A DNA stretch of 64,000 bases from Ramlibacter tataouinensis TTB310. GTDB taxonomy: Bacteria > Pseudomonadota > Gammaproteobacteria > Burkholderiales > Burkholderiaceae_C. The translations under genes were made by a program, and so were the position numbers. Where the stretch lies: contig NC_015677.1 in assembly GCF_000215705.1 (NCBI RefSeq), positions 1,066,001 to 1,130,000 on the forward strand, written 5' to 3'. Below are positions 18,044 to 28,517 of this stretch, one piece after another. The notes beneath the pieces were generated by a model. The model made no database searches and was not told the DNA's origin. It saw only the letters and a list, made by a program, of their open reading frames with translations. The number at the start of each line of letters is the position of its first letter. Positions within the stretch are counted from its first letter, which is position 1.

Positions 18044-19117
18044 ATGAACCACGTCATGAACCCTGTCGCCCTGGGCGCCAGCGACCTGCGCGTCACCCCC
18101 GTCTGCCTGGGCACCATGACCTTCGGCGAGCAGGTGGCCGAACCGCTGGCGCACCGCATCCTGGACCGCGCCCTGGAGCGCGGCGTCAACTTCATCGACA
18201 CGGCGGAGATGTACTCGGTGCCGGCGCGCGCCGAGACCTACGGCGCCACCGAAACCATCATCGGCAACTGGTTGGCCAGGAACCCGTCGGCCCGGGGCCA
18301 GCTGGTGCTGGCCACCAAGGTCGCCGGGCCCTCGCGCGGCATGCCCTGGGTGCGCGAAGGCGCGGGCATGACGGCGGCCGACATCATCGCCTCGTGCGAG
18401 GGCTCGCTCAGGCGCCTGCGAACCGACGTGATCGACCTCTACCAGATCCACTGGCCCGAGCGCAACGTGCCCATGTTCGGCGGCCTGTACTACGACCCGG
18501 CCCAGGAGCGCACCCAGACCTCCATCCTGCAGCAGCTGGAGGCGCTGGCCACCCTGGTGCGCCAGGGCAAGGTGCGCCACATCGGCCTGTCCAACGAGAC
18601 GCCCTACGGCGTGCACGAGTTCGTGCGGCTGGCCGAGCAGCACGGCCTGCCGCGCATCGCCACCGTGCAGAACGTGTACTGCCTGCTCAGCCGCGCGCTG
18701 GAGAACGGCCTGGACGAGACCCTGCACCGGCTGGGCGTGTCGCTGCTGGCGTACTCGCCGCTGGGCTTCGGCCTGCTGACGGGCAAGTACGACGCCGCCG
18801 GCACCGAGGGGCCGGACGCGCCCAGGCAGGCGCGCATCGCCCGCTACGAGTCGGTGCGCAAGCAGCGCTGGGGCCGGCCCGAGGCCCTGGCCGCGGCGCG
18901 GCGCTACAACCAGCTGGCGCGTGACCATGGCCTGAGCCCGGCGCGCATGGCCCTGGCCTTCTGCTACACCAAGTGGCAGGTGGCCAGCACCATCGTCGGC
19001 GTGACCTCGCTGGCCCAGCTGGACGAGGACCTCGATGCCTGGGGCACCCGGCTGCCGCCCGAGCTGCTGGCCGAGATCGACAGGATCCGCTGGGAGATGC
19101 GCGACCCGGCGAACTGA
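18044..19117 (+). CDS. Aldo/keto reductase (Tas-like)
   Basis: NADP(H)-dependent oxidoreductase with a TIM barrel, 357 residues. Typical elements: LGTMTFGEQ, FIDTAEMY (catalytic Asp and Tyr), the lysine in LATKVAG, the histidine in YQIHWPER, and GVTSLAQLDEDLDAW near the end. It resembles E. coli Tas, whose real substrate is unsettled. Two ATGs (18044, 18056) fit; I use the first. ybaK follows after 10 bases and plsY after that, so the three may be one operon. Confidence 0.87.
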   Translation: MNHVMNPVALGASDLRVTPVCLGTMTFGEQVAEPLAHRILDRALERGVNFIDTAEMYSVPARAETYGATETIIGNWLARNPSARGQLVLATKVAGPSRGMPWVREGAGMTAADIIASCEGSLRRLRTDVIDLYQIHWPERNVPMFGGLYYDPAQERTQTSILQQLEALATLVRQGKVRHIGLSNETPYGVHEFVRLAEQHGLPRIATVQNVYCLLSRALENGLDETLHRLGVSLLAYSPLGFGLLTGKYDAAGTEGPDAPRQARIARYESVRKQRWGRPEALAAARRYNQLARDHGLSPARMALAFCYTKWQVASTIVGVTSLAQLDEDLDAWGTRLPPELLAEIDRIRWEMRDPAN

Positions 19118-19127
19118 GGAAGCCCCC

Positions 19128-19619
19128 ATGGCCAAGAAGGAGCACGTCAGCGAAACCCCGGCCACCGCCTTGCTCAGGGCCCAGGGCGTGGCCTTCACCG
19201 AGCATCCCTACGAATGGCTGGAGCACGGCGGCGCGCAGCACAGCGCGCAGGTGCTGGGGTTCGACCCGTTCGCCGTGGTCAAGACGCTGGTGATGGAGGA
19301 CGAGAAGGCGCGGCCGCTGATCGTGCTGATGCACGGCAACCGCAAGGTCTCGACCAAGAACCTGGCGCGGCAGATCGGCGCCAAGTCGGTGGAGCCCTGC
19401 AAGCCCGAGGTGGCCCACCGCCACAGCGGCTACCTGGTGGGCGGCACCTCGCCCTTCGGCACCCGCAAGGCGATGCCGGTGTACATCGAGGAGACCATCC
19501 TGGGCCTGCCCAGGATCCTCATCAACGGCGGCCGGCGCGGCTACCTGGTGGGCATAGCCCCGCAGGTCTGCGTGCGGCTGCTGGCCGCCCGGCCGGTGCG
19601 CTGCGCCCTGGAAGAGTGA
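19128..19619 (+). CDS. ybaK: Cys-tRNA(Pro)/aminoacyl-tRNA deacylase, YbaK type
   Basis: Editing enzyme that removes cysteine wrongly attached to tRNA-Pro. The 163-residue protein has the YbaK/EbsC fold signatures: [43 protein letters not shown] with the catalytic lysine region, [16 protein letters not shown] and [13 protein letters not shown]. Length is standard (about 155-165). GAGGA lies 9 bases before the ATG, just beyond the aldo/keto reductase stop. plsY follows after 16 bases. Confidence 0.92.
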   Translation: MAKKEHVSETPATALLRAQGVAFTEHPYEWLEHGGAQHSAQVLGFDPFAVVKTLVMEDEKARPLIVLMHGNRKVSTKNLARQIGAKSVEPCKPEVAHRHSGYLVGGTSPFGTRKAMPVYIEETILGLPRILINGGRRGYLVGIAPQVCVRLLAARPVRCALEE

Positions 19620-19635
19620 AGGCAGAATACCGGCC

Positions 19636-20265
19636 GTGCAAAGCCTCTACCCCCTGCTCGCCACCGTCGCCGCCTACCTGCTGGGTTCGCTGGCCTTCGC
19701 CGTGATCGTCAGCCGCGCCATGGGCCTGGCCGACCCGCGCACCTTCGGCAGCAAGAACCCGGGCGCGACCAACGTGCTGCGCTCGGGCAGCAAGCCCGCC
19801 GCCATCGTCACCCTGCTGCTGGACGCGCTGAAGGGCGTGGTGCCGGTGCTGCTGGTGCGGCACCTGGGCGCGCGTTGGGGCCTGGGGGAGGGCACGGTGG
19901 CCCTGGTGGCGCTGGCGGCTTTCGCCGGCCACCTGTTCCCGGTGTTCTTCCGCTTCCAGGGCGGCAAGGGCGTGGCCACCTTCATCGGCGTGGTGTTCGG
20001 CATCCACTGGGGCCTGGGGCTGGCCACCGGCGCCACCTGGCTGATCATCGCCTTCTTCTTCCGCTACTCCTCGCTGGCCTCGCTGGTGGCGGCGGTGTTC
20101 GCGCCCGCCTACTACCTGCTGGGCCACCGCGTGGCCTGGGACGCGCACACGCCGGTCGCGGCGGCCCTGGCGGCCATGGCCGTGCTGCTGGCCTGGCGGC
20201 ATCGCGAGAACATCTCGCGCCTGCTGCGCGGCACCGAGTCGCGCTTGGGCGCCAAGAAGGCCTGA
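19636..20265 (+). CDS. plsY: Acyl-phosphate:glycerol-3-phosphate acyltransferase
   Basis: Inner-membrane enzyme that makes lysophosphatidic acid from acyl phosphate and glycerol-3-phosphate, the first step of phospholipid synthesis. 209 residues with about five to seven helices and the three PlsY motifs: the N-terminal [12 protein letters not shown], the glycine-rich [14 protein letters not shown], and [18 protein letters not shown]. The start is a GTG at 19636 with no strong Shine-Dalgarno nearby. A basic C-terminal tail (RLGAKKA) ends the protein. Confidence 0.93.
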   Translation: MQSLYPLLATVAAYLLGSLAFAVIVSRAMGLADPRTFGSKNPGATNVLRSGSKPAAIVTLLLDALKGVVPVLLVRHLGARWGLGEGTVALVALAAFAGHLFPVFFRFQGGKGVATFIGVVFGIHWGLGLATGATWLIIAFFFRYSSLASLVAAVFAPAYYLLGHRVAWDAHTPVAAALAAMAVLLAWRHRENISRLLRGTESRLGAKKA

Positions 20266-20300
20266 ACAACAGGCCCCCCAAAAACACCCCGCTCCCGTAG

Positions 20301-21647
<1,347 letters not shown>

Positions 21648-21654
21648 GAATGAT

Positions 21655-21714
21655 GCCCCCACGCTCGATGAATCTCGCTGCCCCCAAGGGGGCTTCAGCC
21701 TCCTTGAGGCGGCT
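21655..21714 (+). repeat. Dispersed GC-rich repeat, copy 2, between bkdA1 and bkdA2
   Basis: Blocks GCCCCCACGCTC (21655-21666), TCGCTGCCCCCAAGGGGGC, then CCTTGAGGCGGCT match those at 16549-16627 in the same order and orientation. CCCCC/GGGGG can fold into a tight hairpin. It fills the 81-base spacer up to the bkdA2 ribosome site (GGAGG). Confidence 0.75.
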
Positions 21715-21728
21715 CTACGGAGGCTGAC

Positions 21729-22802
21729 ATGCTGACCAAGACCCAGGACGCCCGCATCGAGGCCGCGGACACGGCCCCCCAGCCCATGACCATGATCCAG
21801 GCCCTGCGCTCGGCCATGGACGTGATGATGGAACGCGACCCCCAGGTGGTGGTGTTCGGCCAGGACGTGGGCTACTTCGGCGGCGTGTTCCGCGTGACCG
21901 AGGGCCTGCAGGCCAAGTACGGCAAGACCCGCTGCTTCGACACCCCCATCAGCGAGGGTGGCATCGTCGGGGTGGCGGTGGGCATGGCCGCCTACGGCCT
22001 GCGGCCGGTGGCGGAGATCCAGTTCGCCGACTACTTCTACCCGGCGGCCGACCAGCTCGTCTCGGAGGCGGCCCGCCTGCGCTTTCGCTCGGCGGCCGAC
22101 TTCACCTGCCCGCTGACGGTGCGCATGCCCTGCGGCGGTGGCATCTACGGCGGCCAGACCCACAGCCAGAGCCCCGAGGCGCTGTTCACCCACGTGTGCG
22201 GCCTGCGCACCGTGATGCCCAGCAATCCCTACGACGCCAAGGGCCTGCTGATCTCGGCCATCGAGAGCGAGGACCCGGTGATCTTCCTGGAGCCCAAGCG
22301 GCTGTACAACGGGCCGTTCGACGGCCACCACGACCGCCCGGTGGTGCCCTGGTCCAGGCACCCGATGGGCAACGTGCCGGCCGGCCACTACCGCGTGCCG
22401 CTGGAATCGGCCGCGGTGTTCCGCCCCGGCAGCCAGGTCACGGTGCTGGCCTACGGCACCATGGTCTGGGTGTCGGAATGCGCGGCCCGCGAGACCGGCA
22501 TCGACGCCGAGATCATCGACCTGCGCTCGATCTGGCCCATGGACCTGGACACCGTGGTCGCCTCGGTGAAGAAGACTGGCCGCTGCGTCATCGTGCATGA
22601 AGCGACGCGCACCAGCGGCTTCGGCGCCGAGCTGGCGGCGCTGGTGCAGGAGCACTGCTTCTACCACCTGGAGGCGCCGATCGAGCGCGTCGCCGGCTGG
22701 GACACGCCCTACCCGCACGCCCAGGAATGGGCCTACTTCCCGGGACCGGACCGGGTGGGCGCGGCCTTGCGGCGCGTGCTGGAACAAGAGGGAAGGGCCT
22801 GA
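21729..22802 (+). CDS. bkdA2: Branched-chain 2-oxoacid dehydrogenase E1 beta
   Basis: Beta subunit of E1; pairs with BkdA1 as a heterotetramer and helps bind thiamine diphosphate. 357 residues. The transketolase-like pyrimidine-binding half includes VFGQDVGYFGGVFRVTEGL, DTPISEGGIVGVAVGMAAYG and IQFADYFYPAADQL; the C-terminal half has VIHEATRTSGFGAELAA. The ATG at 21729 has GGAGG 6 bases upstream. The gap to bkdA1 is 81 bases and holds a repeat copy; the gap to bkdB is a single base, so BkdA2 and BkdB are likely coupled. Confidence 0.94.
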   Translation: MLTKTQDARIEAADTAPQPMTMIQALRSAMDVMMERDPQVVVFGQDVGYFGGVFRVTEGLQAKYGKTRCFDTPISEGGIVGVAVGMAAYGLRPVAEIQFADYFYPAADQLVSEAARLRFRSAADFTCPLTVRMPCGGGIYGGQTHSQSPEALFTHVCGLRTVMPSNPYDAKGLLISAIESEDPVIFLEPKRLYNGPFDGHHDRPVVPWSRHPMGNVPAGHYRVPLESAAVFRPGSQVTVLAYGTMVWVSECAARETGIDAEIIDLRSIWPMDLDTVVASVKKTGRCVIVHEATRTSGFGAELAALVQEHCFYHLEAPIERVAGWDTPYPHAQEWAYFPGPDRVGAALRRVLEQEGRA

Positions 22803-22803
22803 C

Positions 22804-24111
22804 ATGGGGCAGTACACGATCAAGATGCCCGACATCGGCGAGGGCATCGCCGAGGTGGAGCTGGTGGAATGGCGCGTCCGGCCCGGCGACGCGGTGGCCG
22901 AGGACCAGGTCCTGGCCGACGTGATGACGGACAAGGCCACGGTGGAGATCCCCTCCCCGGTGGCCGGCACGGTGCTGGAACTGGGCGGCCAGCCCGGCGA
23001 GCTGATGGCCGTGGGCGCGGAGCTGATCCGGCTGGAGGTGCAAGGCGAGGGCAACGTGAAGGCTCAGGCAGTGGCTGCGGCCAGCGCGGCCGGCGCGCGT
23101 GAGGCCATGGTCAGTAGGGAGGGAGCTCCGGCGCTTCCTCCTGCTGACAAGGGCAGTGGAGCGCCCAGGTCTGTGCAGCCTGCGAATCCTGTGCCCGCCG
23201 CCACGGCCCAGCCCATCCAGCGCGCCCCCGGCGAGCGCCCCATCGCCTCGCCGGCGGTGCGCAGCCGGGCCTGGGAGCTGGGCATCGAGCTGCGCTTCGT
23301 GCACGGCAGCGGCCCGGCCGGCCGGATCACGCACGAGGACCTGGACGTCTACCTGGCTTCGCGCGGGCAGTCGTCGGTCGCGTCCCGCCCGGAATCGGCC
23401 TGGGCGCAGCGCCACGGCGAGGAGGCCATCCCCGTCATCGGCCTGCGCCGCAGGATCGCGCAGAAGATGCAGGAGGCCAAGCGCCGCATCCCGCACTTCA
23501 GCTACGTGGAGGAGGTGGACGTCACCGAGCTGGAGGCGCTGCGCGCCGCGCTCAACAAGCGGTATGCCGCCGGGCGCGGCAAGCTCACCCTGCTGCCGCT
23601 GCTGGCCCGCGCCGTGGTGCTGGCCGTCGCCGACTTCCCGCAGATGAACGCGCGCTTCGACGACGACGCCGGCGTGGTCACGCGCCATGCGCCGGTGCAC
23701 CTGGGCATGGCGACCCAGACCGACGCCGGCCTGCTGGTGCCGGTGATCCGCCATGCCGAAGCCCTGGATCCCTGGGCCTGCGCGCGCGAGATCGCGCGCC
23801 TGGCCCAGGCGGCCCGCGACGGCAAGGCGAGCCGTGACGAGCTGGGCGGTTCCACCCTCACCATCAGCAGCCTGGGCCCGCTGGGCGGCATCGTCACCAC
23901 CCCGGTGATCAACCATCCCGAGGTGGCCATCATCGGCGTCAACCGCATCGTCGAGCGGCCGGTGCTGCGCGGCGGCGCGGTGGTCGCGCGCCAGCTGATG
24001 AACCTGTCGTCCTCGTTCGACCACCGCGTGGTGGACGGCATGGAGGCGGCGCAGTTCATCCAGGCCATCCGCGCGCTGCTGGAAACACCGGCGCTGCTGT
24101 TCGTGGAGTGA
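22804..24111 (+). CDS. bkdB: Branched-chain 2-oxoacid dehydrogenase E2 (dihydrolipoyl acyltransferase)
   Basis: Forms the core of the complex and transfers the acyl group to CoA. Order of domains in 435 residues: one lipoyl domain (1-80) with the lipoylated lysine in [11 protein letters not shown] (Lys44), an alanine/proline linker, a peripheral subunit-binding domain (about 145-180, [16 protein letters not shown]...[12 protein letters not shown]), a second linker and the catalytic domain with [16 protein letters not shown] (HxxxDG). Everything needed is present. The start ATG directly follows the bkdA2 stop, lpdV begins 7 bases after the end. Confidence 0.94.
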   Translation: MGQYTIKMPDIGEGIAEVELVEWRVRPGDAVAEDQVLADVMTDKATVEIPSPVAGTVLELGGQPGELMAVGAELIRLEVQGEGNVKAQAVAAASAAGAREAMVSREGAPALPPADKGSGAPRSVQPANPVPAATAQPIQRAPGERPIASPAVRSRAWELGIELRFVHGSGPAGRITHEDLDVYLASRGQSSVASRPESAWAQRHGEEAIPVIGLRRRIAQKMQEAKRRIPHFSYVEEVDVTELEALRAALNKRYAAGRGKLTLLPLLARAVVLAVADFPQMNARFDDDAGVVTRHAPVHLGMATQTDAGLLVPVIRHAEALDPWACAREIARLAQAARDGKASRDELGGSTLTISSLGPLGGIVTTPVINHPEVAIIGVNRIVERPVLRGGAVVARQLMNLSSSFDHRVVDGMEAAQFIQAIRALLETPALLFVE

Positions 24112-24118
24112 GGGAGAC

Positions 24119-25513
24119 ATGAAGAGCAGGAGCACGACGCTGCTGGTGGTCGGCGGCGGTCCCGGCGGCTATGTGGCGGCGCTGCGCGCGGCGCAGCTGG
24201 GCATCGCCACCACCCTGGTCGAGGGCGACCGGCTGGGCGGCACCTGCCTGAACATCGGCTGCATCCCGTCCAAGGCCCTGATCCACGTGGCCGAGGAGTT
24301 CGACAGCGCACGCCGCTCGGCCGCCGGCGGCCGCATCGGCATCCAACTGCAGCCGCCCCGGCTGGACCTGGGCCAGACGCATCGCTGGAAGGACTCGGTG
24401 GTTGCCAGGCTCACCGGCGGCGTGGGCGCGCTGCTGAAGAAGGCCGGCGTGCAGGTGGTGCGCGGCTGGGCGCGCCTTGAGGACGGCAAGACCGCCACGG
24501 TGGAAGTGCCGGACGAGGAGCCGCTGCGCATCCGCTGCGAGCACCTGCTGCTGGCCACCGGCTCGGTGCCGGTGGCGCTGCCACAGCTGCCGTTCGGCGG
24601 CCCGGTGCTGTCCTCCACCGAGGCCCTGGCCCTGCCCGAGGTGCCGCGCCACCTGGTGGTGGTGGGCGCGGGCTACATCGGCCTGGAGCTGGGCATGGCG
24701 TGGCGCAAGCTGGGGGCCGAGGTGGCCATCGTCGAGGTTGCGGACCGCGTGCTGCCGACCTACGACGAGGCGCTGGGCCAGGTGCTGCAGGCCTCGCTCA
24801 GGCGCATGGGCGTGACGCTGCACCTGGGCTGCAAGGCCGAGGGTCTGGCGCAGGACGGCCGGGCCTTGCGCGTGCGCAGCGCCCAGGCCGACGAGTTCGT
24901 GCTGCCGGCGGACCGCGTCCTCGCCGCGGTGGGCCGCCGTCCCCGCGCCGAGGGCTTCGGCCTGGAATCGCTGCGGCTGGACATGGCCGGGCGCGCGGTC
25001 CGGGTGGATGCGCAGTGCCGCACTTCCATGCGCAACGTCTGGGCCATCGGCGACCTGACCGGCGAGCCCATGCTGGCGCACCGGGCCATGGCACAGGGCG
25101 AGGTGGTGGCCGAGGCCATCGCCGGCCACAAGCGCCGCTTCGAGCCGCTGGCCATCCCTGCCGTCTGCTTCACCGATCCCGAGGTGGTGGCCGTGGGCCG
25201 GACGGCTGCGCAGGCGGCCGAGGCCGGCATCGAGACGCTGTCGGCGACGTTCCCGTTCGCGGCCAACGGCCGTTCGCTGAGCATGGAAGGCGGCGAGGGG
25301 TTCGTGCGCGTGCTCGCGCGCCGCGACAACCACATGGTCCTGGGCTGGCAGGCGGTGGGCCGGGGCGTGTCGGAGCTGGCGGCGGCGTTCAGCTATGCGA
25401 TCGAGATGGGGGCGCGGCTGGAGGACGTGGCTGGGATCGTCCATGCGCATCCGACGCTGGGGGAGGCGGTGCAGGAGGCGGCCCTGCGGGCGCTGGGGCG
25501 GGCATTGCACTGA
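24119..25513 (+). CDS. lpdV: Dihydrolipoyl dehydrogenase E3 of the bkd complex
   Basis: FAD enzyme that reoxidises the dihydrolipoyl group of E2 and makes NADH. 464 residues: FAD-binding GGGPGG (12-17), redox disulfide CLNIGC (Cys43/Cys48), NAD-binding [10 protein letters not shown], second FAD motif [15 protein letters not shown], and the catalytic histidine-glutamate region [14 protein letters not shown] near the end. Its position as last gene of bkdA1-A2-B marks it as the branched-chain-specific E3 (LpdV) and not the general Lpd. The last 125 bases overlap the 3' end of the opposite EamA gene. Confidence 0.92.
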   Translation: MKSRSTTLLVVGGGPGGYVAALRAAQLGIATTLVEGDRLGGTCLNIGCIPSKALIHVAEEFDSARRSAAGGRIGIQLQPPRLDLGQTHRWKDSVVARLTGGVGALLKKAGVQVVRGWARLEDGKTATVEVPDEEPLRIRCEHLLLATGSVPVALPQLPFGGPVLSSTEALALPEVPRHLVVVGAGYIGLELGMAWRKLGAEVAIVEVADRVLPTYDEALGQVLQASLRRMGVTLHLGCKAEGLAQDGRALRVRSAQADEFVLPADRVLAAVGRRPRAEGFGLESLRLDMAGRAVRVDAQCRTSMRNVWAIGDLTGEPMLAHRAMAQGEVVAEAIAGHKRRFEPLAIPAVCFTDPEVVAVGRTAAQAAEAGIETLSATFPFAANGRSLSMEGGEGFVRVLARRDNHMVLGWQAVGRGVSELAAAFSYAIEMGARLEDVAGIVHAHPTLGEAVQEAALRALGRALH

Positions 25514-26393
25514 GCGAGGACCGCCGAAACGGATTGAACCCCGTCACCAGCGCGGTGGCCGCCAGCACCAGCACGCACCCCGGCAGCATGCCGGCCGTGA
25601 CCGGCTCGCCCAGGAACAGCGCGCCCCAGGTCACGCCGAACAGCGGGATCATGAAGGCCGAGGAGGTGGCCGCGCTGGCCGGGATCTCGCGCATCAGGCG
25701 CATGCTGACCCAGTACATGAAGCCGGACGTGATGGTGCCCAGCACCGCCACTGCGAGCAGCGCGCCGGGCGTGGGCTGCATGCGCCCGGCACCCGCCGCC
25801 GCGGGCAGCAGCAGCACCAGCGCCGCGGCCAGGTGCACGGCGGCCGAGGCGGGCAAGGGCTGGTGCGCCAGCGTGGCGCGCTTCATGAAGATCGCGCCCA
25901 CGCCGTAGCTGGCCGCGGCGACGGTGCAGGCCAGCGCGGCCAGCACCACGCGGGCGTCGGGCGCGACCGGCCCCAGCCGCACCAGCAGCGCCACGCCGGC
26001 GAAACCCACCGCGCAGCCCGCCAGCCGGCGCGCCGTCAGGCGCTCCTCGCCCAGGGCCGCGGCCGCCAGGATGCCGAACAGCGGCGCGGTGGCGTTGAGC
26101 ACGGCCGAATAGCCGGCCGGCAGCACCAGGCCCGCCCAGTTGAACAGCACGAAGGGCGAGACCACGGTCAGCAGGCCCAGCAGGGCCAGGCGCCACCAGC
26201 TTCCGGCGCCGCCTGCGGGCCAGCGCTGGCGCAGCAGGCGCATCAGCAGGGCGAGCACCACGGCGGCCAGGGCGCAGCGGATGCCGGCCAGGCCGAGCGG
26301 GCCGAACGCGGGGCTGGCGATCCGGATCAGCGGGAAGGAACCTCCCCACAGCGCCGACAGGAAGATGAGCTGGAGGAAGTGGCGGGTCTGCAT
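25389..26393 (-). CDS. EamA-family (DMT) transporter with an antisense C-terminal extension
   Basis: Inner-membrane exporter of ten helices in two EamA repeats (first around [21 protein letters not shown], second around [15 protein letters not shown]). The ATG at 26391-26393 gives [13 protein letters not shown]. The transporter proper ends near [21 protein letters not shown]; about 40 further residues, proline- and alanine-rich, are read from the antisense strand of lpdV until a stop at 25389. This makes it 334 residues instead of about 295, and suggests the original stop was lost. The substrate is unknown. Longer upstream starts run antisense through the sensor kinase and are rejected. Confidence 0.82.
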   Translation of the reverse strand: MQTRHFLQLIFLSALWGGSFPLIRIASPAFGPLGLAGIRCALAAVVLALLMRLLRQRWPAGGAGSWWRLALLGLLTVVSPFVLFNWAGLVLPAGYSAVLNATAPLFGILAAAALGEERLTARRLAGCAVGFAGVALLVRLGPVAPDARVVLAALACTVAAASYGVGAIFMKRATLAHQPLPASAAVHLAAALVLLLPAAAGAGRMQPTPGALLAVAVLGTITSGFMYWVSMRLMREIPASAATSSAFMIPLFGVTWGALFLGEPVTAGMLPGCVLVLAATALVTGFNPFRRSSLSAMPAPAPAGPPPAPPPPASDAHGRSQPRPPAAPPSRSHS

Positions 26394-26439
26394 GGCTCGG
26401 TCAGGATTGTCCCGGCACTTGGGCCGATAAACTCGTGCC

Positions 26440-28511
26440 ATGGCACATGACCCGCTGCAGCACGACCTGGAAGCCGTGGCCCGCCTGGATGCGGTACCGC
26501 TGATCCTGGAGGTCGCGGCACGGACCACCGGCATGGGCTTCGTGGCCGTGGCACGGGTGACGGACGAGCGGTGGGTGTGCTGCGCCGTGGGCGACGAGAT
26601 CGAGTTCGGGCTGAAGGTCGGCGGCGAACTGCAGGTGGAAACCACCCTGTGCAACGAAATCCGCTGCCACGGCGAGGCCATCGTCATCGACGACGTGCCG
26701 CAGGATGCCCGGTACGGCGGTCATCCCACGCCGCAGAGGTACGGGTTCCGCAGCTACATCTCCATGCCCATCTACCGGCGCAACGGCGAGTTCTTCGGCA
26801 CCTGTGCGCCATCGACCCGCGTCCGGCCCGCGTGCAGGCGCCCGGCGTGGTCGGCATGTTCAAGCTGTTCGCCCAGCTGATCGGCATGCACCTGGACACG
26901 CAGGACCGCATACGGGCCACCGAGGCGGCGCTGGCCGAGGCACGGCGCTCGCGCCACGAGCTGGACCAGGTCACGGCCGCGTCCGAACAGCGCAAGCGCC
27001 TGTACGAGACCATCCTGTCCAACACGCCCGACCTGGCCTATGTGTTCGACCTGGAGCACCGGTTCATCTACGCCAACGAGGTGCTGCTCAGGATGTGGGG
27101 CCGCAGCTGGGACGAGGCCATCGGCAAGACCTGCCTGGAGCTGGGCTATGAGCCCTGGCACGCGCAGCTGCACGATCGCGAGATCGAGCAGGTCAAGGCC
27201 ACCGGCCAGCCGGTGCGCGGCCAGGTCCCGTTCTCGGGCAGCTTCGGCCGCCGCATCTACGACTACATCTTCGTCCCGGTCTTCGGCCCGGACGGGCGCG
27301 TCGAGGCGGTGGCCGGCACCACCCGCGACGTCACCGAGATGAAGGCCTCGGAGGAGCGCCTGCGCGAGCAGGACCGGCACAAGGACGAGTTCCTGGCGGT
27401 GCTCGCGCACGAGCTGCGCAACCCGCTGGCCCCGATCCGCACGGGACTGAGCCTGCTGCACCGGCCGGGGCCACCCGAGGCGCAGGACAAGACCTTGCAC
27501 ATGATGGAGCGCCAGCTCGGGCACATGGTGCGGCTGGTCGACGACCTGATGGACATCTCGCGCATCAGCACCGGCAAGGTCCAGCTGCGCACGGAGCGCA
27601 CGGATGTACGCGACGCCGTCGAGACTGCGCTGGAGAGCTGCCGTCCCTTGATCGAGGCAAGCGGCCATGGCCTGCAGGTGTCGCTGTCCCCGGAGCCGCT
27701 TTGCGTCGAGGCCGACCGCACCCGGCTGTCCCAGGTCATCGGCAACCTGATCAACAACGCGGCCAAGTACACACCGGAGGGCGGGCGCATCGAGCTGGCG
27801 GCGTCCTCGCGCGACGGCCAGGTCGTGGTCAGCGTCAGCGACAACGGCGCCGGCATCGCGCCGGACATGCTGCCCAAGGTGTTCGACATGTTCTCCCAGG
27901 AAAGCCGCAACCTTCAGCGGGCGCAGGGCGGGCTGGGCATCGGCCTGGCCCTGGTCAAGCAGCTGGTGGAGATGCACGGCGGCACGGTGGTGGCGCACAG
28001 CGCCGGCCTGGGCCACGGCAGCACCTTCACCCTGGCGCTGCCCGCGGCCGCGACCGGGGTGGAGCTGGCCGGGCCGCAGGAAGCCGACGCCGCTGCCTGG
28101 AGCGGCGCCGGCAGTGGCGCCGGCAGCGCCGCCGGCCTGCGCATCCTGGTGGTGGACGACAACGTCGATGCCGCGGAATCCCTGGCCAGCCTGCTGGAGA
28201 TCCAGGGCCACTCGACGCGGACGGCGCACTCCGGCGAGCGGGCGCTGGAAGTCCTGGGCGGTTTCGCTCCCGACTGCGCGCTGCTCGACATCGGGCTGCC
28301 CGGCATGAGCGGCTACGAGCTGGCGCAGCGGCTGCGCGCCGGCCCGGCCGGCGGCGAATGCGTCCTGGTGGCGCTGACCGGCTGGGGCAGCGAAGGCGAC
28401 CAGCGGCGCTCGGCGCAGGCCGGCTTCGACCATCACCTCACCAAGCCGGTCGAGATCGGGCGCCTGGACCGGCTGCTGCAGGACATCCGGTCCCGGGCCA
28501 CGGCGGGCTGA
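26440..28511 (+). pseudogene. Hybrid sensor histidine kinase/response regulator, broken by a frameshift
   Basis: Read in two frames this is one protein of about 690 residues: GAF-like domain (26440 to about 26890), PAS domain (about 27000-27350, LYETILSNTPDLAYVFDLE), HisKA with LAHELRNPLAP (histidine codon 27408-27410), HATPase with NLINNAAKYTPEGG and GGLGIGLALVK, and a C-terminal receiver (ILVVDDNVDAAESL, LLDIGLPGMSG). The first frame fails at about 26801-26803: GGCACCTGTGCG would give GTLCAID in line with the second frame if one C were added. So one base is missing, by mutation or sequencing error. If real, the GAF part is cut off and the kinase may be made from an internal start. It is divergent from the EamA gene. 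Confidence 0.8.
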
Positions 28512-28517
28512 GCGCCT

